A program made the position numbers and the translations under genes. Positions 25,606 through 34,229 of a stretch of 64,000 bases of DNA are shown here, one piece after another. The DNA comes from Pseudomonas sp. R84. GTDB taxonomy: Bacteria > Pseudomonadota > Gammaproteobacteria > Pseudomonadales > Pseudomonadaceae. The notes under the pieces are model-generated. The model saw only the letters and a program-made list of their open reading frames with translations, was not told the DNA's origin and searched no databases. The stretch covers positions 2,655,501 to 2,719,500 of the forward strand of contig NZ_CP019426.1 of assembly GCF_009834515.1 (NCBI RefSeq), written 5' to 3'. Every line of letters starts with the position of its first letter. The stretch's first letter is position 1.

Positions 25606-26353
25606 GAATCTGCGCCCCATCGAACGGGTCCGTCAGGTAATGCGCCCTGACCCCGAAAGTGTCTTGTAACCGCTGCGGTGTCAGCACTTCCAGCGGCGCG
25701 CCCAACGCCACCAGCCGCCCGCGCTCAAGCACTGCCAGGCGATCACACTTGAGCGCCTGATTGAGATCATGCAGAGCGATCAGAGTGGTCACCGGCAACG
25801 CTTGCACCACGTTGAGAATGGTCAGTTGATGCTGAATGTCGAGGTGATTGGCCGGCTCATCCAACAGTAGAATTTGCGGGCGCTGGGCCAATGCCCGAGC
25901 AATGTGTACCCGTTGCCGTTCGCCGCCGGACAGGCTGCGCCACAGACGCGTGCGCAGGTGCATTGCGTCAACGTCGGTCAGCGCCTGCTGAACAATCGCG
26001 TCGTCCGCCGCCGACCATGGTTGCAGCGCCGACAGCCAAGGCGTGCGCCCCAACGCCACCGCATCGAACACGCGAATGCCGTCGTCGGTGTCGGCCTGCT
26101 GTTCAACCACCGCAAGCTTTTGCGCAATGCTGCGCCGGGCCATTTTGCCCAGGCGCTGACCTTCGAGCAGGACCTCGCCAGCGCTCGGTTCGCGCAGCCC
26201 GGCCAGCAGTTTAAGCAGGGTGGATTTGCCGGATCCATTCGGCCCGACGATGCCCAGGGTTTCGCCGCGCTGAACTTCAAGGCTGACACCGCTGAGCAAC
26301 TCGGCGCCGCGCACTCTGAAGCTCAGACCAGAACAACTCAAAACACTATTCAT
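25589..26353 (-). CDS. ABC transporter ATPase, BtuD/FecE-like
   Basis: The product (254 aa) powers the adjacent FecCD-type permease. The Walker A is GPNGSGKST (about residue 38), the signature LSGGERQRVHIARAL (about 138), and Walker B ILLLDEPANHLDI (about 158), followed by an H-loop TLIALHDLNQAL. The ATG at 26353 overlaps the permease stop by four bases, so the three transporter genes form one translationally coupled operon. Because the operon follows a cobalamin riboswitch, the cargo is most likely cobalamin or a corrinoid precursor rather than a ferric siderophore. Confidence 0.92.
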   Translation of the reverse strand: MNSVLSCSGLSFRVRGAELLSGVSLEVQRGETLGIVGPNGSGKSTLLKLLAGLREPSAGEVLLEGQRLGKMARRSIAQKLAVVEQQADTDDGIRVFDAVALGRTPWLSALQPWSAADDAIVQQALTDVDAMHLRTRLWRSLSGGERQRVHIARALAQRPQILLLDEPANHLDIQHQLTILNVVQALPVTTLIALHDLNQALKCDRLAVLERGRLVALGAPLEVLTPQRLQDTFGVRAHYLTDPFDGAQILRFHS

Positions 26354-27366
26354 CGAGCGGACCTGCGGCCAACCAGAATCAAGGCAAACACCGGCGCGCC
26401 GACCAGCGCGGTAATCACCCCGACCGGAATCACCTGGCCCTTGATCAACGTGCGCGACAACACATCGGCAGCAATCAGAAACACCGCGCCGCCCAACGCA
26501 CTGGCCGGCAGCAAACGTGCATGCCCGGTGCCGAGCAACAGCCGTGCGGCGTGGGGAATCACCAACCCGACAAAACCGATCGAACCGACAATCGACACCA
26601 TCACCGCCGTCACCAGCGCCGCGCAGCCAATCAACAAAATCTGCACACGTCGCACCGGAATGCCGAGGGATGCCGCCGAATCCGCACCAAAGGTAAACGC
26701 ATCCAGCGCGCGACGATGCCACAGGCACACGACCAAACCGAACACGGCCACCGGCACCGCCAGCCATACCGACGGCCAGCGCACGCCGCCAAGATTGCCC
26801 AGCAGCCAGAACATGATCCCGCGTGCCTGTTCGGAACTGGCCGAGCGGGTGATCAGAAACGCCGTGAGCGCGTTGAACAGCTGCGAGCCGGCGATCCCGG
26901 CAAGAATGATCTGCCCGGTGCCGCTGGCCGAACCGCTGACTCGCGCCAGCAGAATCACCAGCACGAACGCCGTGACCGCGCCGGCGAAGGCACCGACTGA
27001 CAGCGAGATCATCCCGGCGCCAACACCGAGCAGCGCCACCATCACCGCTCCGGTCGAGGCGCCGGCAGAAATCCCCAGCAGATACGGATCGGCCAACGGG
27101 TTGCGCAACAGCGACTGCAAAATCACCCCGCACGTCGCCAGTCCGGCACCGCATGCGGCCGCGACCAGTGCGCGGGTCAGGCGGTAGTTCCAGACGATGC
27201 CTTCGTCGATAGGATCCAGCGCGTACCCGGCGCCGCACAATTTGTTCGCCAGTACTTGCATCACCACGCTAGGTTCAATCGACGTCTCACCAATGGCCAC
27301 GCCAGCAACCACTGCAATCAACAGCGTCGCCAAAGCCAGCAACGTACGGATCAGGCTGGCACTCAT
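26350..27366 (-). CDS. FecCD/BtuC-type ABC permease
   Basis: The product (338 aa) is an inner-membrane permease with about ten hydrophobic helices. Family landmarks include LTRALVAAACGAGLATCGVILQ (residues L-T-R-A-L-V near 63 and GVILQ near 80), NPLADPYLLGISAGAS (about 93-108) and GSIGFVGLVIPHAARL (about 265-280). It overlaps both neighbours by four bases. Related permeases carry siderophores, haem or cobalamin; the riboswitch upstream of the operon decides for cobalamin. Confidence 0.92.
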   Translation of the reverse strand: MSASLIRTLLALATLLIAVVAGVAIGETSIEPSVVMQVLANKLCGAGYALDPIDEGIVWNYRLTRALVAAACGAGLATCGVILQSLLRNPLADPYLLGISAGASTGAVMVALLGVGAGMISLSVGAFAGAVTAFVLVILLARVSGSASGTGQIILAGIAGSQLFNALTAFLITRSASSEQARGIMFWLLGNLGGVRWPSVWLAVPVAVFGLVVCLWHRRALDAFTFGADSAASLGIPVRRVQILLIGCAALVTAVMVSIVGSIGFVGLVIPHAARLLLGTGHARLLPASALGGAVFLIAADVLSRTLIKGQVIPVGVITALVGAPVFALILVGRRSAR

Positions 27367-28376
27367 TGTGGCAGGTCATAGCCGTTGATGGCCGTGGCCA
27401 GTTGCTCGATGCCGTCGAACATGCGCAGGCTCGCCTGCATGGCCATGGCGTCGAGAATGATGATGCGGTTGTGTTTCACCGCGTCCATGTTGCGTGTCAC
27501 CGGGTCGCTGCGCAGGAAGGCGAGTTTCTTTTCATAGTCGTCAGCGGGAAAGCGTCGACGATCCATGCGCGCGATGACCAGGAAGGTCGGGTTGGCTTTG
27601 GCGATGGTTTCCCAGCCGACCGTTGGCCACTCTTCATCGGACGCCACCACGTTACGCACGCCGAGGGTGCTGAGCATGAAATCGGGAACGCCTTTGTGCC
27701 CGGCCACGAACGGCTCGATGTCCATTTGTGCACTGGAAAACCAGACCAGCGCGCTGGCGTCCTTCAGCTGTTTGCCTTGGGCGGTGGCAATCGATTTGGC
27801 GAGGCTGGCCTTGAGCTCGTCGTTAAGTTGCTGGCCACGCTCCTGAACATCGAAGATCTGCGCCAGTTGGCTCACGCTTTTATAAATCGTCTCGATGCGA
27901 AACGGCGCCAGTCGCGTGCCATCGGCGCCGACGAGGTTGTCCTTGGCCTCACAATCGGAGGGCAGCAGGTAGGTCGGAATCTTAAGTTCATGAAACTGCT
28001 CGCGGGTGCCCACCGCACCTTGTGGGCCGACCATCCACTCCAGTTCAACGGCAACCAGTTCCGGGCGCTTGCCGATCACCGATTCGAAACTCGGCTCGTT
28101 GTCGGCCAGGCGCTGGATCTTGTCGTCCTGCGCTTTGTACTTGGCCAGCACATTGTTGAACCACAGTGAGGTGCCGACGACTTTATCGCTCAGGCCCATG
28201 GCGTAGAGCATTTCCGTGCCGGCCTGGCCGATGGTCACGGTGCGCATCGGTGCGTGCTGGAAGGTCAGGGTGCTGCCGCAGTTGTCGATCGTCAGTGGAT
28301 AGGCCGTCGGGGCCGCCTGCGCCATGGCGCAAAGGCTCAGGCCGGTAATGAGGGTGGCGATGCGGGGCAGCAGCAT
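27363..28376 (-). CDS. Periplasmic BtuF-like substrate-binding protein
   Basis: The product (337 aa) is a class III periplasmic binding protein. A signal peptide ends near residue 22 (LSLCAMAQAAP). Two lobes follow, joined by a long helix, with motifs TVTIGQAGTEMLYAMGLSDKVVG (core A-M-G-L-S-D-K-V near 62-70) and KPELVAVE-like GKRPELVAVELEW (about 103). The ATG at 28376 follows GGAG and is preferred to a start 19 codons upstream inside the leader. It is the first gene of the transporter operon, directly behind the cobalamin riboswitch. Confidence 0.9.
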   Translation of the reverse strand: MLLPRIATLITGLSLCAMAQAAPTAYPLTIDNCGSTLTFQHAPMRTVTIGQAGTEMLYAMGLSDKVVGTSLWFNNVLAKYKAQDDKIQRLADNEPSFESVIGKRPELVAVELEWMVGPQGAVGTREQFHELKIPTYLLPSDCEAKDNLVGADGTRLAPFRIETIYKSVSQLAQIFDVQERGQQLNDELKASLAKSIATAQGKQLKDASALVWFSSAQMDIEPFVAGHKGVPDFMLSTLGVRNVVASDEEWPTVGWETIAKANPTFLVIARMDRRRFPADDYEKKLAFLRSDPVTRNMDAVKHNRIIILDAMAMQASLRMFDGIEQLATAINGYDLPQ

Positions 28377-28534
28377 GGGGCAGTCTCCGAGGGAACCGTA
28401 CGGGGAGCGGGAGAGTACGGATCGGAAACACATCTTCGAACGCAGTCAGGGCAACCGCGCAAGGCCGGGCAGCAAACAAAGACGCGCACGGCACGATGTC
28501 CTTCCCGGACACCCCGCCGGTTAGTAGTCACTGT

Positions 28535-28705
28535 GCCGGCAGGTCTCCTGACTGATGCGTCATCGCCTGGCTCCGGCCTTCCCGGGGTTCACCCAGTGGC
28601 AGTCGTGGAGCAGGCTCGGCACCTACAGTTGCGGGGGCAGTTCCGATCAATGCTGTGCAAGCACCTCGGATTCCCTGTTAGTCCCGTTCGGGAACCAGCG
28701 GCGGC
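28535..28705 (-). promoter_or_regulatory. Cobalamin riboswitch
   Basis: Read on the minus strand, the leader shows the diagnostic cobalamin (AdoCbl) elements in order: TAACAGGGAATCC with GGTG, TGCCCCCGCAACTGTA, GCCACTGGG, CGGGAAGGC and finally GTCAGGAGACCTGCC at about 28540-28552. The 5' boundary near 28705 is approximate. It lies about 160 bases upstream of the binding-protein start and should switch the BtuFCD-like operon off when cobalamin is abundant. Confidence 0.93.
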
Positions 28706-28756
28706 ATGTTAGTCGATCGAGCCGCTGAAGGGGAGACGAATCTGTCGTGGCGCGGA

Positions 28757-29692
28757 TTAGTGCTGGCTCATCAAACCGTGCAATACGCCCAAACGCAGAC
28801 CCGGTTCGGAGGGCACCATCTGCGCGATGCCGAACACTTTGAACGCCGCCAGCATCAGCACCAGACCACCGGGCAGAATGCTCTGGCGGTGCGCTTGCAG
28901 ACCGGTCAGTTTCAGTTGCTGGACGTTGTTCACTTTCAACAGCAGCAGCGACAGGCGTAGTAGCCCGCCGTAGGTGATGCCGTCCTGGCCGAAGTCATTC
29001 AGGTGGTTGGCCTTGAGCACTTTGGCGAGCATGCGCGCAGTGCCGGAAGAGCCGATGGTTTGCTGCCAACCCTGAGCACGGTAACGCCGGGCAACTTTTT
29101 CAAACTGCAGGATGGCGAAGCGTTCGGCTTCCTGCAGCGCGCCGGCGGACACATCGCCGCCGCGAAAAAAGCGCGTGCTCAAGGTGCCGCTGCCGATGGC
29201 GATGCTTTCGGTGAGCAACGGTTGCGCACCCTGACCGAGGATCAGCTCTGTGGAGCCACCGCCGATGTCGACCACCAGGCGCAGGTCTTCAGCGCTTGGC
29301 AAGGCATGGGTCACGCCGGCGTAGACCAGCCGCGCCTCTTCATGGCCGCAGATGACGTCGATGGGAAACCCCAGATGCCGTTCGGCACTGGCGAGAAACA
29401 GCTGCGCGTTGTCCGCTTCACGCACCGCGCTGGTGGCCACCGCGCGCACCCGGCCGGCCTCGAAACCGCGCAGTTTTTTGCCGAACCGCGCCAACGCCTG
29501 CCAGCCGCGATCCAGCGCCAACGTGTCCAGCGCGCCACCGTCAAATCCTTCGGCGAGGCGCACCGGCTCACGCAGGGTTTTCACTTCCTGAATCTGCAAG
29601 CCCTTTCGACTGCGCACCGACTGGCCGATCATCAGGCGAAAGGCATTCGAACCCAGGTCGATGGCGGCAAACAGCGAGGCGTCGTCTTTCAT
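28757..29692 (-). CDS. Short Ppx/GppA-family phosphatase
   Basis: The product (311 aa) has the ASKHA fold of exopolyphosphatase/guanosine pentaphosphate phosphohydrolase. Motifs are AAIDLGSNAFRLMIG (about residues 9-23), the catalytic-glutamate region GHEEARLVYAGV (about 117-128) and DIGGGSTELILG (about 143-154). At 311 residues it contains only the two N-terminal domains and lacks the C-terminal HD-like domains of the roughly 500-residue housekeeping Ppx, which suggests a distinct activity or partner. It is monocistronic, with a long leader on either side. Confidence 0.88.
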   Translation of the reverse strand: MKDDASLFAAIDLGSNAFRLMIGQSVRSRKGLQIQEVKTLREPVRLAEGFDGGALDTLALDRGWQALARFGKKLRGFEAGRVRAVATSAVREADNAQLFLASAERHLGFPIDVICGHEEARLVYAGVTHALPSAEDLRLVVDIGGGSTELILGQGAQPLLTESIAIGSGTLSTRFFRGGDVSAGALQEAERFAILQFEKVARRYRAQGWQQTIGSSGTARMLAKVLKANHLNDFGQDGITYGGLLRLSLLLLKVNNVQQLKLTGLQAHRQSILPGGLVLMLAAFKVFGIAQMVPSEPGLRLGVLHGLMSQH

Positions 29693-29919
29693 GGGAATCC
29701 TTGCAAAGCGCCCGTCGGGAGGCGCGAGACGGTTTGCGAGGATTCTGCCGTGATCTTGATGACATCCTGATGACGGGGCAGGGGCGGTTCAGTGAATGTG
29801 TGGCTGTCATGACACTGTCATTATCCGGCGTTTATGCTGAGGCCAATACATCGCGTGTTCTTAAAGTTTTTGCTGCCATTTTTGGCAGCTTTTTTTTGCC
29901 CAAAATTCAGCGAAATCCC

Positions 29920-30001
29920 TGTAGGAGCTGCCGAAGGCTGCGATCTTTTGACTTTGTTTTTGGAGAGCAAGATCAAAAGATCGCAGCCTTCGGCAGCTCC
30001 T
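29920..30001. repeat. Palindromic repeat (GGAGCTGCCGAAGGCTG family)
   Basis: TGTAGGAGCTGCCGAAGGCT and its complement surround an inner GCGATCTTTTGA / TCAAAAGATCGC pair. It is the same family as 18370-18445, 60175-60290 and 60924-61010. Confidence 0.9.
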
Positions 30002-30040
30002 CCAAGGGTCGTATTTGCAATTTTTAATAGAGGTTGGCTA

Positions 30041-30068
30041 ATATACGATCTATATACACATCGTATAT
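30041..30068. promoter_or_regulatory. Operator-like palindrome upstream of the ParD-like/map operon
   Basis: ATATACGAT and ATCGTATAT form perfect nine-base arms separated by CTATATACAC, ending nine bases before the ParD-like start codon. The spacing of the arms is about one helical turn, the normal design for binding of ribbon-helix-helix dimers. Because it overlaps the likely -10 region and the start, binding would repress. Autoregulation by the ParD-like protein is inferred. Confidence 0.6.
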
Positions 30069-30077
30069 GGTTCATAT

Positions 30078-30305
30078 ATGGGCATCGTAAAGATTTCAGA
30101 GGACATGCACGAGAACCTGCGCATCTCCAGCAATGCACTCAGCCGCTCGATCAACGCGCAGGCCGAGCACTGGATGCGCATCGGCATGCTCGCCGAACTG
30201 CACCCCAACCTCGACCACAGCGCCATTTGCCGCTTGCTGATCCGCGCCGAACAGAACGGCGGGCTGGATTTGCAACAACTGACTCAGGAAGCCGTCAGCG
30301 CATGA
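30078..30305 (+). CDS. ParD-like antitoxin-family protein
   Basis: The product (75 aa) begins MGIVKISEDMHENLRISSNA, a ribbon-helix-helix-like segment typical of the ParD-like family. A helix (SINAQAEHWMRIGMLAEL) and a C-terminal NPNLDHSAICRLLIRAE-type region follow. No ParE toxin is encoded next to it. Instead its stop codon overlaps the methionine aminopeptidase start (ATGA, 30302-30305), so the two are translationally coupled. No ribosome-binding site is visible, only a short A+T-rich leader with the palindromic operator, so the message may be nearly leaderless. Its partner may be the aminopeptidase. Confidence 0.75.
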   Translation: MGIVKISEDMHENLRISSNALSRSINAQAEHWMRIGMLAELHPNLDHSAICRLLIRAEQNGGLDLQQLTQEAVSA

Positions 30306-31093
30306 GAAACCAGATCAAGATCAACACCCCCGCCGACATCGCGCAATCGCGCGCTGCCGGCAAACTCGCCGCTGAAGTGCTGGCGATGCTGGTGCCGCAC
30401 GTCAAGGCTGGCGTCACCACTGATCAACTCGACAAACTGTGCAACGACTACATCGTCAACGTGCAGAAAGCGGTTCCGGCCAACGTCGGTTATCACGGTT
30501 TTCCGAAAACCGTCTGCGCGTCGGTCAACGATGTGGTCTGCCACGGGATTCCGTCGGGCACTCCGCTGAAAGATGGTGACATCGTCAACCTCGACATCGC
30601 GGTGATCAAGGACGGCTGGTTCGGTGATACCAGCCGCATGTACGTGGTCGGCGAGGCGACACCTGAGGCGCAGCATCTGATCAAGACTACCTATGACGCC
30701 ATGTGCGCGGGGATTCGCGTGGTCAAGCCAGGCGCCACCTTGGGCGATATCGGCCACGCGATCCAGACGTTGGCGGAGAAGGAAGGCTTCAGCGTGGTGC
30801 GCGAGTATTGCGGGCACGGGATCGGCAAGGTCTATCACGATGAGCCGCAGATTCTGCATTACGGCTTTCCCGATCAGGGCATGAAGCTTAAGGCGGGGAT
30901 GATTTTTACCGTAGAGCCGATGCTCAATGCCGGCAAACGCCATGTAAAGAACATGCCGGATGGCTGGACCGTGCTGACCAGGGATGGCTCGTTGTCGGCG
31001 CAGTGGGAGCACATGGTGGCGGTGACGGAGACGGGGTTTGAGATCCTGACCGTGTGGCCGGATGAGATTGAAGGCTACCGCGCTATTGTCTGA
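30302..31093 (+). CDS. map: Type I methionine aminopeptidase (probable accessory copy)
   Basis: The product (263 aa) removes N-terminal methionine. All five metal ligands are visible: two aspartates in VNLDIAVIKDGWFGDTSRMY (about residues 97 and 108), histidine in EYCGHGIGKVYHDEPQ (about 172), glutamate in MIFTVEPML (about 205) and glutamate in WEHMVAVTE (about 236). Housekeeping map in pseudomonads is normally next to rpsB/tsf; this copy is instead coupled to a ParD-like gene. A second map elsewhere in the genome is expected but cannot be checked here. A MITE-like repeat follows. Confidence 0.92.
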   Translation: MRNQIKINTPADIAQSRAAGKLAAEVLAMLVPHVKAGVTTDQLDKLCNDYIVNVQKAVPANVGYHGFPKTVCASVNDVVCHGIPSGTPLKDGDIVNLDIAVIKDGWFGDTSRMYVVGEATPEAQHLIKTTYDAMCAGIRVVKPGATLGDIGHAIQTLAEKEGFSVVREYCGHGIGKVYHDEPQILHYGFPDQGMKLKAGMIFTVEPMLNAGKRHVKNMPDGWTVLTRDGSLSAQWEHMVAVTETGFEILTVWPDEIEGYRAIV

Positions 31094-31110
31094 TACCGCG
31101 TCGACTGGTT

Positions 31111-31269
31111 CCCTCACCCTAGCCCTCTCCCAGAGGGAGAGGGGACTGACCGGGTTGATTGGACAAGTTACACCGACCTGAGAATGCAGCGTCGAACTCA
31201 GGTTTTGAACAACATGGAGATCGGCTCCCTTTCTCCCTCGCCCCTGGGGGAGAGGGCTGGGGTGAGGGG
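31111..31269 (+). mobile_element. MITE-like element, copy A
   Basis: About 159 bases bounded by inverted ends CCCTCACCCTAGCCCTCTCCC and GAGAGGGCTGGGGTGAGGG (first 20 bases of each compared), with an internal CCGACCTGAGAATGC...GAACTCAGGTTTTGAACAA core. The second copy at 35464-35611 has the same ends and core in the opposite orientation. It encodes nothing. The two copies bracket the ABC transporter operon. Confidence 0.65.
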
Positions 31270-31293
31270 GTAAATCTCACAGGCAACACGCTA

Positions 31294-32448
31294 TCAGTGA
31301 GCGCCGGCAGCCTTGTTCAGGTCGCTTTCGGTCCATTCGGTGTAGACGCAGGCGTCGGCAGTGGCCCAGCGCACTTGCACTGGGTCGCCAGCCTTGAGCG
31401 GCATGCCCGCCGCCGACAGTGCTTTCACCGTCATCGACGTGCCGCCCGAGGTGACTACGCTGCAGGTCTGGCTCTCACCCAGAAACAACACCTCCACGAC
31501 CTTCGCTGAAACCTCATTCCAGCCCGACGGCAGCGGTTCGCTGATTGCTTGCGCCACGCTCAAAGCCAGTGCCTTTTCCGGCCGCACCATCAGCAAAACG
31601 TCCTGATCGGTGTGCAACCCAGCGGTCAGTCGAATCGACAATGACTGCCCTTCAAACGAAGCCGCCGCATTGCCCTGCGCCTTGAGCTTGAGGAAGTTCG
31701 AATTGCCTAGAAACGACGCCACAAACGCATTCGGCGGATTCTGATACAGGTCATAACCGCTACCCAGACCAACAATCTTGCCGTGACTGAAAATCGCGAT
31801 GCGTTGCGACAAACGCATGGCTTCTTCCTGGTCGTGGGTCACGTAAACAATGGTGATGCCCAGGCGACGATGCAGTTGGCGCAGTTCATCCTGCAGATCT
31901 TCACGCAGCTTTTTATCCAAAGCACCGAGCGGTTCGTCCATCAACAGAATGCGTGGCTCGTAAACCAGCGCCCGGGCAATGGCGACACGTTGCTGCTGGC
32001 CGCCAGACAGTTGCGAAGGGCGGCGATGGGCGAACTGTTCCAACTGCACCAGTTTCAGCATCGCATCGACACGCTTGTCACGCTCGGCAGCGGCCAGTTT
32101 GCGAATCGCCAACGGGAAGGCGATGTTGTCGCGCACCGACAGATGCGGAAACAGCGAATAGCGCTGGAACACCATGCCGATGTCACGCTTGTGCGGCGGC
32201 ACGTTCACCAGCGATTGGCCGTTAACGAGGATCTCGCCGCTGCTCGGCGTTTCAAACCCGGCGAGCATCGACAGCGTGGTGCTTTTGCCCGAGCCGCTGG
32301 AGCCGAGGAAGGTCAGGAACTCGCCGTCCTTGATGTCCAGCGAGATGTTGTCGACGGCGGCAAAATCACCGTAGTGCTTGTTCAGGTTGCGCAGGCTGAC
32401 CAGGGGTTTGTCGTTCTGCTGGGAAGCGTCTTTGATCACGGCACTCAT
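31294..32448 (-). CDS. ABC transporter ATPase, PotA-like (polyamine/opine type)
   Basis: The product (384 aa) is the ATPase of a spermidine/putrescine-type importer. Walker A is GSSGSGKST (about residue 44), Q-loop MVFQRYSLFPHLSV (about 88), signature LSGGQQQRVAIARALVYEP (about 142) and Walker B ILLMDEPLGALDKKLR (about 165). A C-terminal TOBE domain lies at about 290-375. The ATG at 32448 follows CAGGAG; the open frame extends upstream into the permease gene without signals. It is the last gene of a four-gene operon read from 35251. Confidence 0.92.
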   Translation of the reverse strand: MSAVIKDASQQNDKPLVSLRNLNKHYGDFAAVDNISLDIKDGEFLTFLGSSGSGKSTTLSMLAGFETPSSGEILVNGQSLVNVPPHKRDIGMVFQRYSLFPHLSVRDNIAFPLAIRKLAAAERDKRVDAMLKLVQLEQFAHRRPSQLSGGQQQRVAIARALVYEPRILLMDEPLGALDKKLREDLQDELRQLHRRLGITIVYVTHDQEEAMRLSQRIAIFSHGKIVGLGSGYDLYQNPPNAFVASFLGNSNFLKLKAQGNAAASFEGQSLSIRLTAGLHTDQDVLLMVRPEKALALSVAQAISEPLPSGWNEVSAKVVEVLFLGESQTCSVVTSGGTSMTVKALSAAGMPLKAGDPVQVRWATADACVYTEWTESDLNKAAGAH

Positions 32449-32465
32449 GTCGTACTCCTGGGCGC

Positions 32466-33275
32466 TCAGGCGCTGATTTCGTTGCGCCGGCGCAATGCGG
32501 CGGCGATGACCATGACCAAAACAGACAAGCCGATCAGCAGCGTCGAGGCGACGGCGATCACTGGCGTCAGGTCTTGGCGCAGGGTGGTCCACATTTTCAC
32601 GGGAAGGGTTTGCAGGGTCGGGCTGGCCATCATCACGCTGAGCACCACTTCGTCCCACGAAACGAGGAAGGCGAAGAGGGCGCCGGCGACCATGCCCGGA
32701 CGAATCGCCGGAAAGGTCACTTTGAATACCGCTTGCAGGCGTGAAGCACCGCAGATCACCGCCGCGTCTTCAATCGACTGGTCGAACAGCTTCAGCGAGT
32801 TGATGATCGAGATGATGGTGAACGGCAACGCGACGATCACATGGCTGACGACGAAGGCGAACATCGTCCCGGTGTAACCGAGCTTGAGGAACAGCGCGTA
32901 CACCGCCACGGCGATGATCACCAGCGGCACGATCATCGGCAGGGTGAACAGACCGTAGAGCATTTCCCGACCGGGAAAGCGTCCGCGCACCAGCGCAAAC
33001 GCCGTCGGCAAACCAAGGGCCACGGCAAAGATCGTCGTCAGCACAGCAACCTTGAGGCTCGCCGCTGCAGCGTTCATCCAGTCCGGGTTGGAGAAGAACT
33101 GGCCGTACCATTTCAGCGTCCAGCCCGGCGGTGGAAACACCAGCCACTGCGACGAACCGAACGACAAAAGCACGATGAAGACGATCGGCAACAGCAGGAA
33201 CAGACCGATCAGCCCGGTGGTGGCGTAGAGGCCGAAACGCATGCGCCGGCTCATCGCATTGGGGGTCAGGAGCAT
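32466..33275 (-). CDS. ABC transporter permease, PotC-like
   Basis: The product (269 aa) has six predicted transmembrane helices, the first at about residues 15-40 (GLIGLFLLLPIVFIVLLSF). The EAA loop, contacting the ATPase, is seen as EDAAVICGASRLQAVFKVTFPAIRPG (key residues E-D-A-A near 170 and G near 178). It lies 17 bases upstream of the ATPase gene and 6 bases after the other permease. Cargo is unknown; the family handles polyamines and related cations or organic acids. Confidence 0.9.
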   Translation of the reverse strand: MLLTPNAMSRRMRFGLYATTGLIGLFLLLPIVFIVLLSFGSSQWLVFPPPGWTLKWYGQFFSNPDWMNAAAASLKVAVLTTIFAVALGLPTAFALVRGRFPGREMLYGLFTLPMIVPLVIIAVAVYALFLKLGYTGTMFAFVVSHVIVALPFTIISIINSLKLFDQSIEDAAVICGASRLQAVFKVTFPAIRPGMVAGALFAFLVSWDEVVLSVMMASPTLQTLPVKMWTTLRQDLTPVIAVASTLLIGLSVLVMVIAAALRRRNEISA

Positions 33276-33281
33276 GTCGGC

Positions 33282-34229
33282 TTACCTCGCGTTACTGGCG
33301 CCAACCGGGGATTCCGGCTGAAGCTTCAGGTAGAAGTAGAACAGCACCAAAGTGATCGCGATCAGCAACGCGGCGCCGGCACTGGCCAGGCCCCAGTTGA
33401 GGAACGATTGCACCTGCTGAATGATGAACTCCGGCAGCATCATGTTCTGCGCCCCACCAAGCAGCGCCGGGGTGACGTAGTAACCGAGCGACATGACGAA
33501 CACCATCAGCCCACCGGAGGCCAGACCCGGCCGGCACAGCGGCAGGAACACCCGGAAGAAGTTGGTCCATGGGCTGGCGCCGCAGATCGATCCGGCCTGC
33601 AGGATCATCGGATCGATGGCCTGCATGGTCGCCTGCAACGGCAGCACGATGAACGGGATCATGATGTAGCTCATGCCGATCACTACGCCGGTGAGGTTAT
33701 GGACCATTTCCAGCGGTTGATCGATGATGCCCATCGCCATCAGAGCCTTGTTGATCACGCCCGACGCTTGCAGCAGCACCAGCCACGAATACGTGCGGGC
33801 GAGCAGGCTGGTCCACATCGACAGCAGCACGATGTTGAGAATCCAGCGTCCCCAGCCGCGCGGCACCAGAGTGATCGCCCAGGCCAGCGGAAAGCCCAGC
33901 AACAGGCTGAACAGCGTCACCAGCCCGGCCACCGAAAAGGTGTTGAGCAGGACGCGGGCATAGGCCGAGTTGGCGAACAGTTGTTCATAGTTGCCGAGGC
34001 CTGGCGTCGGTTCGAGCACGCCGCGCAACAGCAGGCCAATCAACGGCGCGAGAAAGAACAGGCCGATGAACAACAGCGCCGGGGCGAGGTTGCCGGCGCC
34101 GCGCCAGCGTTGTCTGAGTGACGGGGCTTGCTGCATCGCAACCGCCTGTGTTCCGTGGGCCGAACCGGCAGCGCTTGCGGCGCTCCCGGTGGCAGTGGAG
34201 GGACGGGACGCGGTGGCCGCCATTTTCAT
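33282..34229 (-). CDS. ABC transporter permease, PotB-like
   Basis: The product (315 aa) starts with a low-complexity Ala/Ser/Gly-rich N-terminus (about 30 residues), then six transmembrane helices and an EAA loop near MILQAGSICGASPWTNFFRVFLP (key G near residue 213). The ATG at 34229 overlaps the binding-protein stop by four bases (ATGA); alternative in-frame starts lie at 34241 (ATG) and 34250 (GTG). It forms the heteromeric channel with the PotC-like protein. Confidence 0.88.
   Translation of the reverse strand: MKMAATASRPSTATGSAASAAGSAHGTQAVAMQQAPSLRQRWRGAGNLAPALLFIGLFFLAPLIGLLLRGVLEPTPGLGNYEQLFANSAYARVLLNTFSVAGLVTLFSLLLGFPLAWAITLVPRGWGRWILNIVLLSMWTSLLARTYSWLVLLQASGVINKALMAMGIIDQPLEMVHNLTGVVIGMSYIMIPFIVLPLQATMQAIDPMILQAGSICGASPWTNFFRVFLPLCRPGLASGGLMVFVMSLGYYVTPALLGGAQNMMLPEFIIQQVQSFLNWGLASAGAALLIAITLVLFYFYLKLQPESPVGASNAR

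Larger units (their letters stand above)
29693..30077. other. 385-base gene-free stretch with a palindromic repeat and operator
   Basis: It contains the promoter side of the Ppx-like gene, a palindromic repeat (29920-30001) and the control region of the ParD-like/map operon (30020-30077). Small open frames here (for example 29701-30027 and 29821-30138) run through the repeat and show no family features. Confidence 0.5.

Noticed and set aside
25589..28376. Ferric siderophore ABC importer for the metallophore cluster
   Set aside because: The operon follows a cobalamin riboswitch and is 10 kb from the cluster, so corrinoid uptake is more likely.
28706..28960. 84-codon plus-strand frame at the end of the Ppx-like gene
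   Set aside because: It is antisense to the Ppx/GppA C-terminus and has no domain features.
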